From Epiperipatus broadwayi (lineage: Eukaryota > Onychophora > Udeonychophora > Euonychophora > Peripatidae), in contig JAQFVV010006271.1 in the NCBI GenBank assembly GCA_028023455.1, forward strand, positions 5,304,366 to 5,368,365: 64,000 nucleotides of DNA, written 5' to 3'. A program made the position numbers and the translations under genes. The notes under the pieces are model-generated. The model did no database searches, was not told the origin of the DNA, and saw only the letters and a program-made list of their open reading frames with translations. Numbering within the stretch: position 1 is the first letter of the stretch; every line of letters starts with the position of its first letter. Of this stretch, positions 22,808-35,166 are shown piece by piece.

Positions 22808-22862
22808 AATCACCAATATACATATTCCATGCTAAACCAGCAATCATCAGTTGGTCCAGATT
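22808..22862 (-). ncRNA. Hammerhead ribozyme with one core change
   Basis: On the minus strand CTGATGA (complement of 22844-22850) is complete. Stem II is TGCT/AGCA with a GGTTT loop. The GAAA box reads GGAA. The cleavage triplet is AUA. Stem I pairs ACCAA with TTGGT and then AATC with GATT. It shares stem architecture with the 20249-20307 copy while differing in sequence, which supports a real RNA fold. Confidence 0.55.
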
Positions 22863-23267
22863 ACTATCTCCACACATATACACAATCAGTGCTCAGCTTT
22901 ATATTAAGATAGCCAATCTTCATACTTTAATGTACAGGCTTCAAACTACTCCAACCCACAACTCTTCATCCATCCATTTCATTGAAAATCTGATGATGGA
23001 ACATTCAAAGCCCACCTTAGTGCCAAGGTTGTCATCCTACCCATGTTGACAATAAGTCATGTACAGAAGAATAATCTATTTTTACATACATATGCAAGAG
23101 ATGGGCAAACCTTTGATGCACTAATGTGGGCTTTGAATATTCCATCATCAGATTTTCAATGAAATAGATGGCTGAAGAGTTGTGTATTGGAGTAGTTTGA
23201 AGCCTGTCCATTAAAGTATGAAGATTGGCTATCTTAATATAAAGCTGAGCATGTGTGAAGATAGTAA

Positions 23268-23319
23268 TCTGGACCAAATAATGATTGCTGGTTTAGCATA
23301 AAATATGGATATTGGTGAT
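23268..23319 (+). ncRNA. Decayed hammerhead ribozyme
   Basis: Stem I strands AATC..ACCAA and TTGGTGATT and the stem II loop TGCTGGTTTAGCA survive. The first core box reads ATAATGA and the second AAAA, so this copy is dead. It is the inverted partner of the copy at 22808-22862. Confidence 0.4.
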
Positions 23320-23425
23320 TATTTATCTTATCAACATCAGTTTGATGAGGTGGGTCAGCAATATGAGATGGCATGGAGAGTTGTGAAAGTCTGAGTTTAA
23401 ATTCTGCATACATTTTGATTATTTT

Positions 23426-24277
23426 AATTATAATAAAATGTAGATTTCTATTTATAGTTTTATTTTTATTGTAATATTGAAATAATCTCAAAAATGATAT
23501 TGACTTCTCAAGCTTTCTGTAACCTGCAGATGATCACAAATTTTTTGAGCATATCTGTGCTATTAAAGACAATTTTTTACTTCAAAGAAATATATATAAT
23601 TTCTTGAAATTGTATAAAATTAATCAAATCAATGTAAATATAGCTAAGTGCTTTAGGTCATTTTAATTAAAGTTAAAACTGAAAGGAAGATCAGAGCTCT
23701 GATGAAGACTGCTGGACAGTCGAAACTGTAAGAAAATAAAAAAGTTTTTAAGAAAATTACTTGCATTAAAGTGTATATGAATGAAGTATTATAAGTAATA
23801 TATATTGTCTCATTCTAGAAAATCAGAAAACTTGATGTTCCCAATAATGACTCCTTCTATCATCGCCTTGATTTTATGGTGAGCAAAGATATCAAAGTTA
23901 CAGGAGTTATTTATAGATATGGAAATATATTTAACAATAAAACTAAATATTTTTATAGCTTTGATACTTTCCAATTTTTGAGTTTTAAATCTATTATAGG
24001 AAAACATTATTTTATGGTAGATATCATCAAATTTTCAATATTTTTTTGATAATTTTTTTAAATTCAATAATCTAAATAATCAGTGTATCACATTAATACT
24101 GAGATAAGAACAAGAGATCATATATTTTTAAGCAAAATTATTTCCCAAATTATTTCTACATCTAACATATTCTGAATTATGTATCAAGAAAGAGCGTTAT
24201 GACAATTGTACTTACAATATTTTTCATCTTAAAATTTGTAGGTCTGATATAATAAAATTCTGCATTTTACTTCATTT
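23426..24277. other. A+T-rich segment with one hammerhead-like motif
   Basis: No gene is seen. The only notable signal is the motif at 23699-23726, described separately. Confidence 0.45.
23699..23726 (+). ncRNA. Hammerhead-like motif of the Penelope terminal type
   Basis: CTGATGA (23699-23705) is followed by one extra A, a perfect five-pair stem GACTG/CAGTC with a CTGGA loop, and GAAAC (23722-23726). The extra base between A9 and stem II departs from the canonical hammerhead. Motifs of this shape are widespread in animal genomes near Penelope-like terminal repeats. A short helix III cannot be closed well here. Activity is doubtful. Confidence 0.4.
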
Positions 24278-24803
24278 GCATTTATCACAAAGCTTGTTGA
24301 GGAATTGGCATTCCTCATTGTTTATAACTTACAAGCTTAAGAGAATAGGGTCATGTGATCTATGACTCTTATTTTGACTATTTATAGTCTCTGCCTTAAG
24401 TCTTATTTGATGTTATATTGCTAAGACTATAATATATGGTATGGCTGAAGATCTATCAGCCCCATATAGCTATTTGAGTTGGATAGCTGAGTTTGAAGAC
24501 ATGTAAGTATCTGAACATTTTAGATTTTCCACTCAATATATAACTTTTAGATATGTGCTTGACTTTGGGTTGGTATTTTTAGATCTAGTGTCTGAACCTA
24601 CCCTGACACCTCTCTGAGGAGTGCCAAAGCATGAAACCATGGCCAGGGGTTTGAGGGGTTCCTGACAGAGATATTTTAAATGCTGGCTCTGGCTAAGCAT
24701 TTACCACAAAGCTTATTGAGGAATTGGAAATCCTCATTGTTTATAACTTACAAGCTTAAGAGAATAGGGTCATGTGATCTATGACTCTTATTTTGACTAT
24801 TTA
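24278..24803 (+). repeat. Family B hammerhead repeat, 1.25 tandem units of 419 bp
   Basis: A 107-bp direct repeat occurs at 24278-24384 and 24697-24803 (gcattta-cacaaagctt through ttttgactattta), setting a 419-base period. The interior has blocks shared with the 7.9-8.5 kb array, such as cccatatagctat, gctgagtttgaagac and tttttagatctagt. One hammerhead is present at 24601-24657. This is an independent, diverged locus of the same family. Confidence 0.8.
24601..24657 (+). ncRNA. Hammerhead ribozyme with one change at the cleavage triplet
   Basis: CTGAGGA (24614-24620) is the permitted CUGANGA form. Stem II is GTGC/GCAT (24621-24624 with 24629-24632, one wobble) around a CAAA loop. GAAA is intact at 24633-24636. 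Stem III is CC/GG, and the base expected to be U16.1 is C at 24643. Stem I pairs ACCTCT (24608-24613) with AGGGGT (24645-24650), with one wobble. An outer CCC/GGG segment may extend it. One U-to-C transition separates this copy from a complete core. Confidence 0.65.
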
Positions 24804-27800
24804 ATGTTAAGTGCTTTCGAAAGCTTATTTTACTGCTCTCATATTTATAGCTGGAGAATGTTATAAGATAATGGAAAAAATATGTGAGTTTGTATATGTA
24901 TAACAGAGGATATTTAAATTTATATAAAATAGAAGTGTGTTGTTAAAATCAGAGAGTCGTTTTTGTGGAGAGGGAAAAGGATGTATTTTTACAATTGATA
25001 AAGTGTGCAAAGTTAACTAGATAGTATGCCTCTCTGATTTTTTACCTGGAGTCATTTTTTTGATATATTGAATTGCTGCAAACAATTTTATATAATACGG
25101 CTGTCTTTCAATGTCTGTAATAATTAGATGATTGTATAAATTTTTACAATTATAAATCATTACCCAAAATACAACCTCTTAAAGAAGAATCAGTAGAAAT
25201 CAATACTATTAGTAAATTGATACAAGTCAGACATTTAATAACTTGTAGTTAGCAAAAACCTCTCTAACAACTCTCCAAAAGTAGTAAAAAACCATTATTC
25301 ACTTATCTATTTTAAGATCAGTGAGTAATTTCTTTTTTCCTATTTTTGGAGAGTTTATAGTATTGCTTTTTACTGATGATAATGGATTGGTTACCTTGCA
25401 AAAAAATCCTAAGCCACTTTAACCATAAAAAAGTGACTCTTATCTGACTTGAACTCCAGAATGGGCAAAGAAGACAAATTTGTAATAACCACACTATAAA
25501 ACTTTCTTTTAGTGGATTATGTGATGTCAGTAAAAATTCATGTTCTCAAAACAATACACACACATAGAATGCAGTTAGTTTCATTTCTGTAACATAGAAT
25601 GCAGTTAGTTTCATTTCTGTACAAGACAACATAAAGAAAACCATTGTGTTATCTATCCTCACAAATATACTTTTGCAATAGTGAGAAATGATAAACAGAT
25701 TTTATATGGTGAATTATAATCACATCCATCATTATATTTATGGTACTTTCAAGGATTTTAACATATTTTTATTCATATAAATAAACAATATTTGGCTCTA
25801 AGTAGTTTATGCTAGTAGCATGGAAGTTTTAAATTTACAGATAAAATACAAAAAAACATTGGCAGATTCATAGTAGTGAAGAAATATAATTTTAAAAATG
25901 AGGAAGTACCCTAAAATATCTAACAGAAAATGATCAAAAATAGATGGTAAAGAAAAAGGATTTAGTGCACGTTTTTGCTGTTCACTGATAAAGATAACAA
26001 TCTTTTGGTTCAGTCTATCAAAACATTTGCATAAATTTCGATTTTTATTTGATGTCACAAATGATCCAACAAAAAATATTATTTACATCAATAATTTCTT
26101 TAGTTTCTTTCAGTTATATCCTAACTTATTAACATTTCTTGCAGCACTCTTATTTTTTAAATACTTTATATAAGTATAATTTGTTTATTTTGTATATTTG
26201 TAAATAATTTATAGCAACTATTAATTAGTTTAAATTGTGTAAAGTTTATAGGATTTTTTTCAATAAAATGATTATGAAGAAAATAATTTATAATTTTAAT
26301 AAAATGAATATTCTATCATAAAATTTATATATAATAATTGTAATATAAAAAGTATATATAAATAATATATTTAATGTGATATTTAAGTGCCTGAAAGGAA
26401 TAAAGATTGTTTTGATATTAGCTGAAATATTAAAATGGCATCGTCTCGTTTCTCCCTCAAATGATTTTAGACTCGTCTGATATTTTTAATAATTCTTAAT
26501 TTAAAAAAAAGCCTAATTTGAATAACTAAAAGTAAAGTTCAGCCATTTAAAGTTTATATCTGGACTAGAAACAATATGATAATCATTAAGTTTCATTTAA
26601 GAGTGACGTTTCATAAATTCTAGATAATTTCATTGACGTCATTCATTCAGACATAGTAAACAGTAATTTAAAGTGATTGATTTATCCTCACGTTTTCATA
26701 TCCAGTATTTAAGATTTTCCCATATATAAGCATTTGTGTTGAATGAATAAGTGGATTCATTTATTCGTTTGCAAAGACTTTATCTTGTGTTGGAAATGAA
26801 AGTATTCATTTATTATTATTAACATTCATAAAAAGCACATGTACTTTAGCTTGAAAGGGGAATCTTTAGTTTAATGTATTTATATAAAGTGATTGGTGCC
26901 ATAGGTTTAAGTACAGGGAGTTTGAAAGTTGTATCAACAATATGACTAAAACTTTCACTGCAAAATGAGGAAATTTATATTTTATATCAATATAGAATAT
27001 CTAAATTGTATTAGCTTTCTGTTCTAATTTTAAATTTTTATCATATCTCAATTTAATTTAATTCCTTCTTCTCTATTATACACTTTTTATACTTTTAACG
27101 ATGCATATAAAAATTATTATATTTCTCATTACTATATTTCCCATTATCCTGAAGTGTCATTGTAGTACTCTATTATGCCTTAATATCACTGGCTTAAAAT
27201 CACTGTTTTATACAACATAAGATGTAGAGATAAAAAATATTAATTTATATAGGTATTTCTTTCTAATCTGTATATAAATTCAGAAACGTTCAATCTCAGT
27301 GCAATGTGTACTGTTTGTGTGTCTGATCTTCTATTGCAATAAGTATTGAATGTTTGTTATATTCATCCAAATATCATTTATATTTTTATTGTATGTTTCA
27401 AAATAATGGCCTGAAAAATTCAAACATCTTAAAGCTTTGAACTCCAATTATCTTGCCTTTGAAGTCATAAAGATTTTACACTAGACCAGCATTGATATGT
27501 TTTACAGACTTTAATATAGGCTAATTTTACGCATCGTTAACCTCTTTATAAAATTCATGAACACTCATACTAATAATCATATGACTTCCCAACTAATTTT
27601 TTAATTTAGGAAATCATATGATGCATAGAATATTGAGGAAAATTAACAAGAGACATTGTTAGATAATAAAAAAACAAAACAAACTGAATCTGAGAAACAA
27701 AAATATGATTATAATCTTTTAACATAAAATTTTATTACTGTAAGTGAATTTCTCCTCTATATTATTTTTTTTTATTATTTCTTTATAAATCTTCAGATAT

Positions 27801-30800
27801 AATTTGTCATTACATTTGTTTAAAAAATGTATTTTCAAAATAGAATGAGAGAAATATTTTTAATTTTACCACTGGTCATTGTTGTTAATAAACATTTGGA
27901 AGTCAAATATCAGCCAAGTTATTTTTGAGAAATAGTACCAAAAAATGGTGCATACTTTGTATGCGTATGACCGTTTTGAACATGAAATGGTGTCATAACA
28001 TAGAGTTAGGAGGAAGGGGTTAATGATTTTGTTTTTTAAATTATATCAAAATAAATTATTTTAATACAAATTACTTTTAATTATAAAAAAAAAGAAGAAA
28101 TTGCTGCATATAATATTTACAATGTATATATTTTGGCTGCAACATATATATTTATATATGTGTGCACTTAAGTATAAATTGATTGAATTTGGGGAGTGAT
28201 TTTTTTTCTGTTTTCTATCTTTATTAATCTTATTGTTGAATAAAACCATCTTTACCCCACTTATTAAGAACCATTGGTTCTCTAAAACCCATTGCAGGTA
28301 AGATTTATGCATAAATAGTTTATATTGTCTACACATGGAATTTTAACTAGTATATATATATATATAGTAGTAAAAAAATCTTGATACACAATATATACAT
28401 GTGTAAATTGTGCTATATGTGTATTATGCAAGTATGCACTTAAAATATGTACATATTAAAATATTTTTATTTTATTAACAAAAGCAAAAAAGAAATCTAT
28501 CTTTAATAGTTAATTATTTTCAATGAATGAAATTTCCCCAAATAAACTTTTCCTCATTAAATGTGATACATTTTTTTTATTATATTAAAGTGGACGTAAT
28601 TATTACATGCAAATCAAAAGGCATTACTATCACAAAATATTATTATTACCATAAAGTTGTTTAAATCACTTATCAGGTCACACAAAAAAATAAAAAATAA
28701 AATAAAATCATTACTGTAGAAAACGTTTATTGAGCCATCATGTTGGGTTGGAAAACTGTAATGGTAAAGCTAGTTCTTCAAATGTTCCATGTATTTGAGT
28801 AGTTCATATAAAAATAATGCGAAATGAGGTTAGTTTTTCTTATTTTAATATGTGTCAACCTTATAAAGAAATTACATGAAAACTAAATTTTAAAAAAAAA
28901 AAATACATACATTTTATTGACATTTAAATGAATTTATATTATCATTAATATTAAAGTATTTAGGAAGTTACTACATCTTTTCAAAATATTAAAGAAAATT
29001 TTTTAAAAAATCCAAAATAATATGCAGTGCAGCTTTCTATAAGCTGATAAAACATGTTAATTAGGGTTATACAAAAGAGTATTACAATTATTTACCAATA
29101 ATATAGATAACTAATATGGAATATAGTTTTATATGTATTTCCCAAGTAAAAGTTTTTCTTTTCTAATAACACACCAAACTTATCTATTTATACAAAATAA
29201 TATGTAGGGAGTTTCAGAACAAGCCAACTTAGGATCACGAGTGATGACATATTTAATAAGTGGCTAAAGCAAAATAAATATATTGCTGCATGTATTAATA
29301 TATATTCTCATTTAACATATAATAAGAGGAAATTTTTCATCTCTTGCATAAAAAATAAAATAGCTTCACTCTCAGATCTCTCAGATAAAACAAGTTTATA
29401 ATAAGAGGAATTCACCATCTCATATACAAATAAATATTATATATCTTACCATGTATGACAACACCCAAATATATGAAGGTTGCCATTCAAATTATTCATA
29501 GAACAAATTAAATTTACCAATGCCTTACTTTTAGAACTTATATCCCTAATGACACGCTAAATATCAACACAATTCATTTTACCCTGTAATGACATATTTA
29601 TAAGATTAAAATATTTATGATGGATAATAAATTTTAATAATCATTGTATAACTCTTAATGAGTATGACAATTCACACCAAAAGTATTATCTGGGATGTTT
29701 GCAAACATAAATTACATATAAAGCAAATATGTTTTTATATATATTTTAATAATACCTTTGCTATTTTAAAAGAATATTTCTTGGGAGATATAAAAGAAAA
29801 AATGCACAGCAAGAATTCATAATAAAATTATTATTAATGGAAATAATATGTTTATTTCTTTTTTTTTTTATCTAATGTCCTGAATTCAAAGTTCATTTTC
29901 AATATGATCATCGGTGAGTTTCTGAGGTGATACGTATTGACAAATGAAAGCATATATTATTGAAAGAAAGCTTATTCTTGTTAAGTTTTAAACGTTTTAC
30001 ATAAAAAGTCTATTGTTCCCAAAACTTGTTTAGACAATGACAGATATCTATAAAATTTAAGATGATTACTAATCACATAATCCATGAAATCATTTTTTCC
30101 AAAATAAAATTATGATAACTAAATTACAATATGATGATTGTAATTTTTCTACAAACAAAGTACCATTCATAAGAATTTTAATATATAAAAGTATTTAAAT
30201 ACAGTGTACAGTTTTTAAACTAATTTATACATTTTAACATTTAATAATGTTTTAATATTATACTGAATTAAACTCTTTTTTGTGTTTTATAGCCATTAAC
30301 AATAAAAATGTTTATATTGGATATGTCATTAATGAAGTATTGATTGTCATGCAAGAACAATAGATAAAAATTAAACAAAATATTGTATTATATATTAATC
30401 ATATTTTAAGTTTAGAATCAAAATATTGTACACAATATTGTAATACTGTGTACTGTATTGTGTATTATAAATAACTTCTGTACTGTATATTTCAGTATGA
30501 ATATTATCATTTTGCTTTTGGATGGTATAGCTTTAATAAAGTAACTATTATATGACTTTGATGTCATCAATCTTACAAAGTGGCCATCATTTTTAAAAAT
30601 GGCCACCAAAATATTTTGATATTTTTTAAAAATCTTTATAGTGAATAACTGATTGTAAATCAAAATAGTGGGTGCATATTGATGATGATTGCTATTGTGA
30701 ATCTTTACATAAAGATCCAGCACTAACTGAGCATACATGTAATTGGAAACATTTTTTTAGAAAAGATTCCCTACATGAATATATTCTACCTAAGACTGCA

Positions 30801-32335
30801 CTCTTTCTATACCTATGGAGGATAATTATTTTTACAAAAAAAATATTATTAATTGTATATAAATATTTTTATATATCACTTTATTATAAATTTTATGTAG
30901 AATAATTTTAAGTAATTAAAAATAATTTTATTTTAAAACTAATTTACAGTTTATGAATAACTTTAAAATTAATAACTTTTAAAATATTTAAATTCTTAAA
31001 TTTTTATTTTTTTGTTTTATGATAATTATTATATTTTCATAGCTTTATTGTTTTTATGGTAGGTTAGTTTTGTAGAGCACATATTATTTTATATGTAATC
31101 TCATGTTACTATAAAACTTGCATCTTCAACAGATGTATAAAAAATAAACAAGTCATAACAATAAAAGTGCTTTTAATATTATTTTATCAATATTAACTTA
31201 AAGAAAACAACAGATTTGTGTGTGTGTGTTTGGTCTCAAATTCGTATTGTCAAAAATTAGAAAAAAATTCAAATATATAATTTAAAATATTATTTAATAA
31301 AATAATGATTACATAATTAATATTAATATCACTCTAAAAATTAAAAAAAAATGCTTACGTGATTAAATCAAATTTTATTCAAAAACAAATAGTGAAGTTT
31401 TTTTTAAAAATTGCTTTGTTTTGGTTGCTGTAATACTGCCTATAGAAAATATATTCAATCATTAACAACAATTGTTTAACTAGCATTAAATTCGATTTAT
31501 TGCTTAAAACTACAATTACAATTTATAAATAATCTAAAATTAATGTTAAATGTTATAAAAGGTTACAAATACACTAAAGATATGGAAAGGAGATTGAAGA
31601 TGAGGATTATAGAAAACATAAAGGTGAAGTGAAAGAGTTAATTATAAATTGGAAAAAAATAAAGCTAAATAATTCAAATTACTTAGCTATTATTCAATTT
31701 AAGGGTAATAGACAAAATTAATAATTCCTTAGTATGGCATATGCTACTTTTAAAAATTAGATAAATTGACAATCTCCATTTTATATAATAAGTTATAAAT
31801 TTCCAAAGTTAAGTGAGTAAATATACTTTATGTAATTTCTGCTAAAGTAGTTTAGGATTTTGAATATTAAACAGATTGGAACTTGTTCTGTAAGTATACC
31901 ATTTAGATCATTGTCAGAAATGATTACTGACTTTACAATGTATTAATGAGATATTCTCTGATTCTCACATTGAAAGTGATTAAATTAGTTCTGCCTGTTT
32001 TAGTATAATGGTAGAAGATTAGAATCTGAAATGTATGGTTCTTAGATTGCTTCCACTTCCAGCACATTTAGCCCTCTTTTTTTATATAAATCTCTTAACA
32101 ATAGAACCATTCCATTATTTTATTACTTAATAATTAAATTACTCAGAATTTGGATATTGAGAGCCATCTAAAACATTCAATCATTATCTACTTACTTGAT
32201 TCTTTAACAGATAGTATTTTGTATGTCAAACTTAGAAAAAAATTCCAAGAATGGGAAGTAATTTGACAAACTCTAATCATCCAAGAATTTAAACTTATTT
32301 GAGAATAGATCTCCAGAATACATATATACTATGTT
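24804..32335. other. Long A+T-rich region without recognisable genes
   Basis: About 7.5 kb with no supported gene, RNA gene or transposon. One perfect 30-bp tandem duplication lies at 25561-25620. Open frames of 60-106 codons here are low-complexity and lack motifs. Confidence 0.5.
25561..25620. repeat. Perfect 30-bp tandem duplication
   Basis: acatagaatgcagttagttt plus the following ten bases occurs twice, back to back, without differences. Confidence 0.9.
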
Positions 32336-32430
32336 GTATTTTTATATTGGACTATTTCCATCATCTAATATGTGTGTTGAATGTCTTTAGAAAAGTTTAA
32401 TTTTAGTTAAATATTCCAAATGCATTCACC

Positions 32431-32556
32431 TGTTAGTAATATCACAGCAAACAGGTTAGTATATGCACCAACTGTTAGTAATATCACAGCAAACAGGTTA
32501 GTATATGCACTAACTGTTAGTAATATCACAGCAAACAGGTTAGTATGTGCACAACG
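32431..32556. repeat. 42-bp tandem repeat, three units
   Basis: tgttagtaatatcacagcaa recurs at 32431, 32473 and 32515 with an exact 42-base period. The inverted arm at about 32930-33066 carries similar units, one shortened. Because 42 is a multiple of three, an open frame reading VSNITANRLVYAPT repeats appears; it is a by-product of the repeat. Confidence 0.9.
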
Positions 32557-32589
32557 TTTCGAGAGTTATTTTTCTCCTCTCTTCTTCAG
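32556..32589 (-). ncRNA. Hammerhead-like motif, left arm
   Basis: On the minus strand CTGAAGA (complement of 32583-32589), one extra A, stem GAGAG/CTCTC, then GAAAC followed by GTTGTG. The base after GU is G, which canonical hammerheads do not cleave. The extra A also departs from the canonical core. It has the same form as the motif at 32888-32921. Confidence 0.45.
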
Positions 32590-32620
32590 GTGTTGCTGGC
32601 CTGACCAGTGACAGTACTAG

Positions 32621-32700
32621 CGTGGGATTCTAACCTGGGTCCTTAGAATTTTGATAATTGAATTTTAAGGTAACGCTCTAACCAACTGAGCCATCCTGCC
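32621..32700 (-). ncRNA. tRNA-like sequence (SINE head or degenerate tRNA)
   Basis: On the minus strand GGCAGGATGGCTCAGTTGG opens the sequence. ATGGCTCAGTTGGTTAGAGC is a textbook A box and D arm (complement of 32675-32694). GGTTAGAATCC (complement of 32625-32635) is a B box with one change. The spacing suits a tRNA. The 3' acceptor strand does not pair with the 5' end, and sequence continues into the hammerhead-like core. So it is more likely a polymerase III promoter head of a retroelement than a working tRNA gene. Confidence 0.65.
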
Positions 32701-32887
32701 AAAGGCAACAGTATGTAGTAATTTCATATACTTATCTATGATTCCTCCTGATTTCTCCACTTTTTCCTCAGAGCAAAGTTGATTAGTGGTTTCCATACAT
32801 TATGTATAGTCACACTAGGTTGGCTTATGGAATTTTTTCCAGGTTTGAATCCCATTCTAGTACTGTCACTGGTCAGGCCAGCAACAC

Positions 32888-32921
32888 CTGAAGAAGAGAG
32901 GAGAAAAATACCTCTCGAAAC
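32888..32921 (+). ncRNA. Hammerhead-like motif, right arm
   Basis: CTGAAGA (32888-32894), one extra A, a perfect six-pair stem GAGAGG/CCTCTC (32896-32901 with 32911-32916), then GAAAC (32917-32921) and ATTGTG. Upstream CAGCAA could pair with TTGCTG in the adjoining 42-bp repeat as a long stem I. The stem is stronger than in the left arm. Activity is doubtful for the same two reasons. Confidence 0.45.
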
Positions 32922-33160
32922 ATTGTGCATACCTGTTTGCTGTGATATTACTAACAGTTAGTGCATATACTAACCTGTTTGCTGTGATATTACTAACATT
33001 GTTTGCTGTGATATTACTAACAGTTGGTGCATATACTAACCTATTTGCTGTGATATTACTAACAGTTGAATGCATTTGGAATATTTAACTAAAATTAAAC
33101 TTTTCTAAAGACTTTCAACACACATATTAGATGATGGAAATAGTCCAATATAAAAATACA

Positions 33161-35166
33161 GCTAGAACACCATCATCACAAACCTTCAGAAAAATATATA
33201 CTATGTGTGTCAAGATTTCAACAAGACAGAAGATATGACATTTGTCTATTATTTTTATGAACTTGGTTTAAATATGGATGAAGTAAATAATGCTTTTATT
33301 TACTTTAGCTTCTATTTAATTTAGAAAATTTATTCCACCTAGCTAATCTATAGTTAATATATCTAATCAGTTAATATTGATGGGTAAATGTGTATGCAGA
33401 TCTTTTTAACTAAACAATAAATCGATTGAAACAGGACTGAAAAATCTCATTTTTATTCTACAATTGGCAGACTGATGGATAATGTCCGGTTTTCTTCATT
33501 GCTTTTTTTTTTTTTTGAGTGTATATTGGACTATTATTTATTTCACAAGATGCTGCTAAAAATTGTTTTAACTTCCTACATGTCTGTGTGCGTCAACATA
33601 TATTAAAGCACATTTATTGACTGAAATAAGTATCATACTATATTTACGTTTTTTTTAATAAAATAAGTATTATGGTTCTATTGAAAGAGTTAACTCAAGT
33701 ATCTAAAGAATAATTTGATTTATTAAGTAATTAGTCAACAAGTGTGAAAAATGTAAAAATGTATTATCAAAATATTTAGGAATCTCCCCAAGAGTATTTT
33801 ATTGGTTTTCAAAAAATTTCATGGTAATGAGAGGCACTAAAATGCTTAGATTGTCAAAAATAATGTAGTTATTCCTTTTACCTATTAAATTTCCTATATT
33901 CAGTTTTTGAAATACAGAAAAATTATATTGTCATATCTAAACATTTAGCTTTTACATATTAATGTACTCTACAACGATCTAATTGTTTCTGGTTTATAAA
34001 TACTAATTTAAAATTACTAAATAGAATGAAATAATAAAATTTAGCTATTAAATTAAATTGTAATCTTTTTTATTTGCAAAATTGTATGAGCAAATAAATA
34101 AAACAGAAACACCTTAAATGAGTCTTTAATGTTTCATTTAAAAAAAAAAAAGTATTACACTCAAAACTACCAAAAAACGCTATCAACAAAATTATTACTT
34201 TGAGTGTTTTTTTTTTTTTAATATATTTCCTAAATGGTTGATTTTATTAATCGAGTCTGAAACATTTTGTTTTGAAGAAAGAAAAAAAACTGTTTTGGAA
34301 GTCGTAATGTTATTAATAAAGATTAAAATAAATGACATCACCCCCAATAAATTATATAGTTTACGGTCATTCAATTAATTTTAATACATAAATGAATGTA
34401 CGAATGCTCACTTTCAAAAACTGATGTTGATAACTATGACTAAGCGATAATACTTGAACTATATTAAAATTTTGATGATATTAATCTTTTTCTCAATATA
34501 ATTTATTTCAACGTTAGAAATTTTAGTAAATACTTTATATCATTAATAAACCCATTTCGTTCATTAAATATAGTCCGCCTGTCAATAAAGTAAATAAATC
34601 GTTAATCGTGGGGTATATCTTTGCTTTGGGTATGCTTTTTAAAGACTTTTATCTTACATATATATGTGAGAGTATGTAATGAAATATACTTATTTACAAA
34701 AGGATATCTTATTTTATCTTATCATTAATGCTGTATTTATAAACTTTATATTATTTATTTAATGATTTCATTAAAAAAATTTAAAAAAAACTTAATAATT
34801 ATAGATAAATATAAAAAAAAATTTCAAATACATTTGCCACTATAATATTTCTAATTTATTGTTTTAAATGCTAGAAAATATATATTAATGTGTCCTAATA
34901 TACATTTTGCTATAACTAAGCCTCTACTGTAATCGAAACCACCCATTCCTCCTAAAAGTCCATTTCACTGCTATGTATTTATATAAATTATAATTATATA
35001 ATTCCTGATTTGGCAGCTACTCTTATCAAAAAATTTGAACAGCAATTTAGCGAAATAAAAAAAAAGTTATTCAAAGAACAAAAAATTTCTGGAATTTTCA
35101 GTTTACTTGTCAAATCAAATATTTTGATAGCTCTAGTTTTATTAACTCAATTATTTATTATATATT
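33161..35166. other. A+T-rich region without recognisable genes
   Basis: Homopolymer A and T runs and scattered short open frames; nothing recognisable. Confidence 0.45.

Larger units (their letters stand above)
22704..23425. repeat. Inverted pair of family A hammerhead repeats
   Basis: The minus-oriented unit 22704-23050 and plus-oriented unit 23085-23425 are complementary over almost their full length (tccatcatcagattttcaat against its complement at 22974-22996). The outer ends carry the B-box-like phrase gagtttgaatcc or its variant. Both units contain hammerhead remnants at equivalent places. Open frames in both units are by-products of the repeat. Confidence 0.8.
32336..33160. repeat. Large inverted repeat: tRNA-like head, hammerhead-like core, 42-bp repeats
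   Basis: Arms 32336-32640 and about 32842-33160 are inverted copies. From the outside in, each arm holds unique flank (tccatcatctaatatgtgtg), 42-bp tandem repeats, a hammerhead-like core, a linker (ggtgttgctggcctgacc) and a tRNA B-box-like phrase. The left arm continues into a full tRNA-like sequence; the right arm stops just past its B box. The middle 32701-32841 is unpaired. The order tRNA head, linker, ribozyme-like core and repeats suggests a SINE/retrozyme hybrid or a Penelope terminal repeat pair. Confidence 0.8.

Noticed and set aside
32420-33075. Proteins with 14-residue repeats (SNITANRLVYAP)
   Set aside because: The period equals the 42-bp DNA repeat, and it appears in both arms of the inverted repeat on opposite strands, so it is a by-product of repeat length divisible by three.
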